Source: Gammaproteobacteria bacterium UBA3532 (GTDB lineage: Bacteria > Pseudomonadota > Gammaproteobacteria > Enterobacterales > UBA3532). Taken from it: a stretch of DNA of 16,593 nt. Position numbers and translations under genes: made by a program. Location of the stretch: the NCBI GenBank assembly GCA_002376965.1, contig DFOV01000298.1, positions 1 to 16,593 on the forward strand, read 5' to 3'. Below are positions 14,463 through 16,593 of this stretch, one piece after another. Position 1 is the stretch's first letter. Each line of letters begins with the position of its first letter. The notes under the pieces are model-generated. The model worked only from the letters and a program-made list of their open reading frames with translations. It did no database searches and was not told where the DNA came from.

Positions 14463-16268
14463 ATGCTAATGACGAAAAAGTTATGGTTAATGGTAATGCG
14501 TTGTTTGGTACTGGGCGCTTTCGCGGCGACCAGTGCTTGCGCATATGAGCATAATGCAGATATTCAAAAGGTTGATGGTCAGTGGGACTTCATCTGGGGT
14601 GATCTACCCTACGATGAGGCCCGTCAACAGTGGGTGGTTGAGCAGGAAAACTGGCGACCGACTGAACATCCCGAGGGGCCGGAGGGACGGCAAGGAGAGC
14701 ATATTCTATGGCTAAGATGGACGCCACCGGATGGGGCATGGCGTGATCCCCATGTTTATATCACTAGCATAGATCTAACGGCCCAGGTTTTTATCGACCA
14801 CCAAATGATCTATCACTTTGGATACATTTCTAATGATGGAAACAGCGAGTTTGCTGGCTGGCCCTGGCATTTGATTGCGCTACCCTCAGATTATTCTCAA
14901 AAGTTTATTTATTTTCGCGTGTTCTCTGACTACCCCTATATTGGGTTGGCTGGAGATATCTTAATTGGCAATCAGTCGGAATTGCTGAGCCGAGTTTATC
15001 GGCTGGGTTTTTCTGGCGTATTAATCGTGTTTGCTATTGTATTAGTGGCACTGATTTGTATGGCGCTGGGATTACTTAAGCGCATGCGGGCAGTGGCCAT
15101 GGCTACAGGCACCTTTTCACTCAATCTGGCTTTGATGATGTTTGCAGAGAATCCGCTTAGCCAGCTGGTATGGTTTGAGCCACTAACCTGGCGGATGATA
15201 GCGGCATTTTGCTATTTCCTTATCCCGGCATTTCTTGCCTTAATCGCCTACACCTGGTTTAGGCGAGAGGCACCACGGGTATGTTACGTGGTTTTTGCAA
15301 TTTCCATATTCTTTACTGCTGTTGTAGCTGTCTTGTCTGCTACCGGTGTCACTAGCTTTGTAAATGCTTATCCAGTATTTGACGGGCTGTTTATATTGTT
15401 GGTTTTAGGCTTGTTTATAGGGTGCTATCGCAATTTTCATCGGGTTGGGGTTGAAGGCCGCTTGATATCCTGGGGGATTTTCACTGTGTTGGTATCCCTG
15501 GTTATCGATATGTTAAGTGCGCACGAGATTATTGTTTGGCTGGATCGTATGGGGCAATGGGGATTATTTCTGTTCAGCCTGGCATCGCTATCGATGCACT
15601 TGGTGTTGGTTAGACGTCAGAACCTCAAACTTGCTGAGCTGAACCAGACCTTGGAGAGCAAGGTGCAAGCGCGCACAGAAGAGCTCGAGCAAAGCCATCA
15701 ACAGCTAAAGCGTATCGCCAGAGAAGACTACCTGACTAAAGTGCTAAATCGCAGAGCATTTGTTGAGTTGGCTATCATGGAAATACACAATGCGTTGCGC
15801 CATCAGCGCGCTTTGTCATTGGTCATGCTGGATATTGATTATTTCAAGCAAGTAAATGATCGCTTCGGTCACGTAGTAGGGGATCGGGTTTTAAGTGGTG
15901 TTGCAGCTGTCGCAAAAGACGTTACTCGTGAAGGTGACCTACTGGGAAGGTATGGCGGCGAGGAGTTTGTGATCTTGCTGCATGCGACCCCGTTAGAGCA
16001 AGCTTCTCACTTTTGTGAACGCTTGCGCCAAACGCTAAGCCAGCAACAGTTTTATGCGAAAGAAGGCGATCTTGTTCATGTTACGGCCAGTATTGGGTTT
16101 GCCAGCTTGTGTCAATTAACTATGGATATAGCTGATCCAGGTAAAGTGCTGGATATTCTTTTGCAAAATGCCGATCAGGCTTTATATCAAGCGAAAGAAA
16201 CGGGTAGAGATAAAGTGATGGCCTACGATTCTGCTGTTGTTAATCTAAATCTTTCCACCCCAGCTTAG
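14463..16268 (+). CDS. Membrane diguanylate cyclase with periplasmic jelly-roll and 7TM-DISM sensor
   Basis: The 601-residue protein probably makes c-di-GMP from two GTP in response to a periplasmic signal. It has a signal peptide (about 1-27, cut after ACA) and a Trp-rich beta domain (about 36-175) resembling the galactose-binding/DISMED jelly roll. Seven membrane segments lie between about 183 and 384. A coiled-coil linker (386-418) leads to a GGDEF domain (about 420-590). LDIDYFKQVND (456-466) and GRYGGEEF (495-502) give an intact GGEEF active site. REGD (489-492), five residues before it, is a canonical RxxD product-inhibition site. The ligand is unknown, though this jelly-roll fold often binds carbohydrate. 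The ATG at 14463 lacks a good Shine-Dalgarno; ATG 14469 would remove two residues. Its 3' end overlaps a convergent EAL gene by 29 bp. Confidence 0.92.
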   Translation: MLMTKKLWLMVMRCLVLGAFAATSACAYEHNADIQKVDGQWDFIWGDLPYDEARQQWVVEQENWRPTEHPEGPEGRQGEHILWLRWTPPDGAWRDPHVYITSIDLTAQVFIDHQMIYHFGYISNDGNSEFAGWPWHLIALPSDYSQKFIYFRVFSDYPYIGLAGDILIGNQSELLSRVYRLGFSGVLIVFAIVLVALICMALGLLKRMRAVAMATGTFSLNLALMMFAENPLSQLVWFEPLTWRMIAAFCYFLIPAFLALIAYTWFRREAPRVCYVVFAISIFFTAVVAVLSATGVTSFVNAYPVFDGLFILLVLGLFIGCYRNFHRVGVEGRLISWGIFTVLVSLVIDMLSAHEIIVWLDRMGQWGLFLFSLASLSMHLVLVRRQNLKLAELNQTLESKVQARTEELEQSHQQLKRIAREDYLTKVLNRRAFVELAIMEIHNALRHQRALSLVMLDIDYFKQVNDRFGHVVGDRVLSGVAAVAKDVTREGDLLGRYGGEEFVILLHATPLEQASHFCERLRQTLSQQQFYAKEGDLVHVTASIGFASLCQLTMDIADPGKVLDILLQNADQALYQAKETGRDKVMAYDSAVVNLNLSTPA

Positions 16269-16593
16269 GTATAAATACCGGAGCGGGTTTGTGCAAAACG
16301 AACCCTTGTGCATAGTCAACGCCTATGCGTTTTAGTAGAGCGAGCGTGGTTTCGTCTTCTACTGATTCGGCAACGGTTCGAAGGCCTGCAGTATGGGCTA
16401 TGCTGTTACAGGCTTCGACAATCGCATAATCCATCTTGTCGGTGGCCATGTTTTTGACAAAGCTACCATCAATTTTCAATACATCAGCCGGAATGGATTT
16501 TAGGTAGCCAAATGAACTCATGCCTACACCAAAGTCATCCAGCGCAATTCGAAAACCTTCTTTTTTAATTTCTCGGATAAACTGCGAGGCTTG
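16240..16593 (-). CDS. EAL-domain c-di-GMP phosphodiesterase (partial, C-terminal part)
   Basis: Only the last 117 codons are in the window; the frame is open to the right edge, so the start lies outside. It is the C-terminal half of an EAL domain, which hydrolyses c-di-GMP to pGpG. LDDFGVG (18-24 of the visible part) holds the metal-binding Asp pair, and LKIDGSFV (39-46) the conserved Lys. AESVE (75-79) is the usual AEGVE motif with Ser in place of Gly, and AQGFVLHKPAP (96-106) is the conserved end of the domain. The tail after the domain is short. The visible catalytic residues look intact, so an active enzyme is plausible, but the EAL motif itself is outside the window. An upstream GGDEF or sensor domain is possible. 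Confidence 0.9.
   Translation of the reverse strand, partial: QASQFIREIKKEGFRIALDDFGVGMSSFGYLKSIPADVLKIDGSFVKNMATDKMDYAIVEACNSIAHTAGLRTVAESVEDETTLALLKRIGVDYAQGFVLHKPAPVFIPKLGWKDLD

Noticed and set aside
14484..14540. Lipoprotein signal at the N-terminus of the cyclase (Cys26)
   Set aside because: The residues before the Cys are T-S-A, which lack the Leu-like -3 residue of a lipobox. A standard signal peptide cut after ACA is more likely.

Overview
The window looks like a chromosomal segment of a gammaproteobacterium of moderate GC content, probably a free-living marine or aquatic one. This rests on a complete gammaproteobacterial-style type II secretion (T2SS) operon, an OxyR with the canonical redox cysteines, an FNR/Anr-type operator and membrane c-di-GMP signalling proteins. 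Genus-level placement is a guess (Cellvibrionales/Pseudomonadales-like) and cannot be settled from the sequence alone.

Layout. Positions 1-307 hold the possible last codons of an upstream gene and the leader and promoter region of the T2SS operon. Positions 308-12209 carry gspC-D-E-F-G-H-I-J-K-L-M-N, all on the plus strand. Most junctions are a few bases or overlap (gspH/I, I/J, K/L, L/M, M/N). The largest gaps are gspC-gspD (45 nt) and gspF-gspG (31 nt). No gspO (prepilin peptidase), gspA/B or pilotin gspS is present, so prepilin processing must come from a PilD/GspO encoded elsewhere. A long hairpin at 12228-12272 closes the operon. On the minus strand follow a TatD-associated-type radical SAM gene (12313-12918), preceded by a perfect FNR-box palindrome, and a 60-aa unknown ORF (13055-13237). 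A long inverted-repeat element (13261-13422) sits between that ORF and the divergent plus-strand oxyR (13498-14382). Next is a 7TM-DISM/GGDEF diguanylate cyclase (14463-16268). The 3' end of an EAL-domain gene on the minus strand runs off the right edge and overlaps the cyclase gene tail-to-tail by 29 bp.

How the genes work together. GspD forms the outer-membrane secretin, and GspC links it to the inner-membrane platform of GspF, GspL and GspM. GspE is the cytoplasmic ATPase. GspG is the major pseudopilin, and GspH, I, J and K form the minor tip. GspN is an accessory protein. Downstream is a set of separately regulated genes linked to oxygen and redox state (FNR-box radical SAM gene, OxyR) and a cyclase/phosphodiesterase pair facing each other. 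I saw no phage, CRISPR array, rRNA or tRNA, and no complete transposase gene. The items most worth a second look are the 31-bp perfect inverted-repeat element, the FNR box placed at an ideal class II distance from the radical SAM gene, the unknown 60-aa ORF between them, the extended GspK, and the overlapping GGDEF/EAL gene ends.
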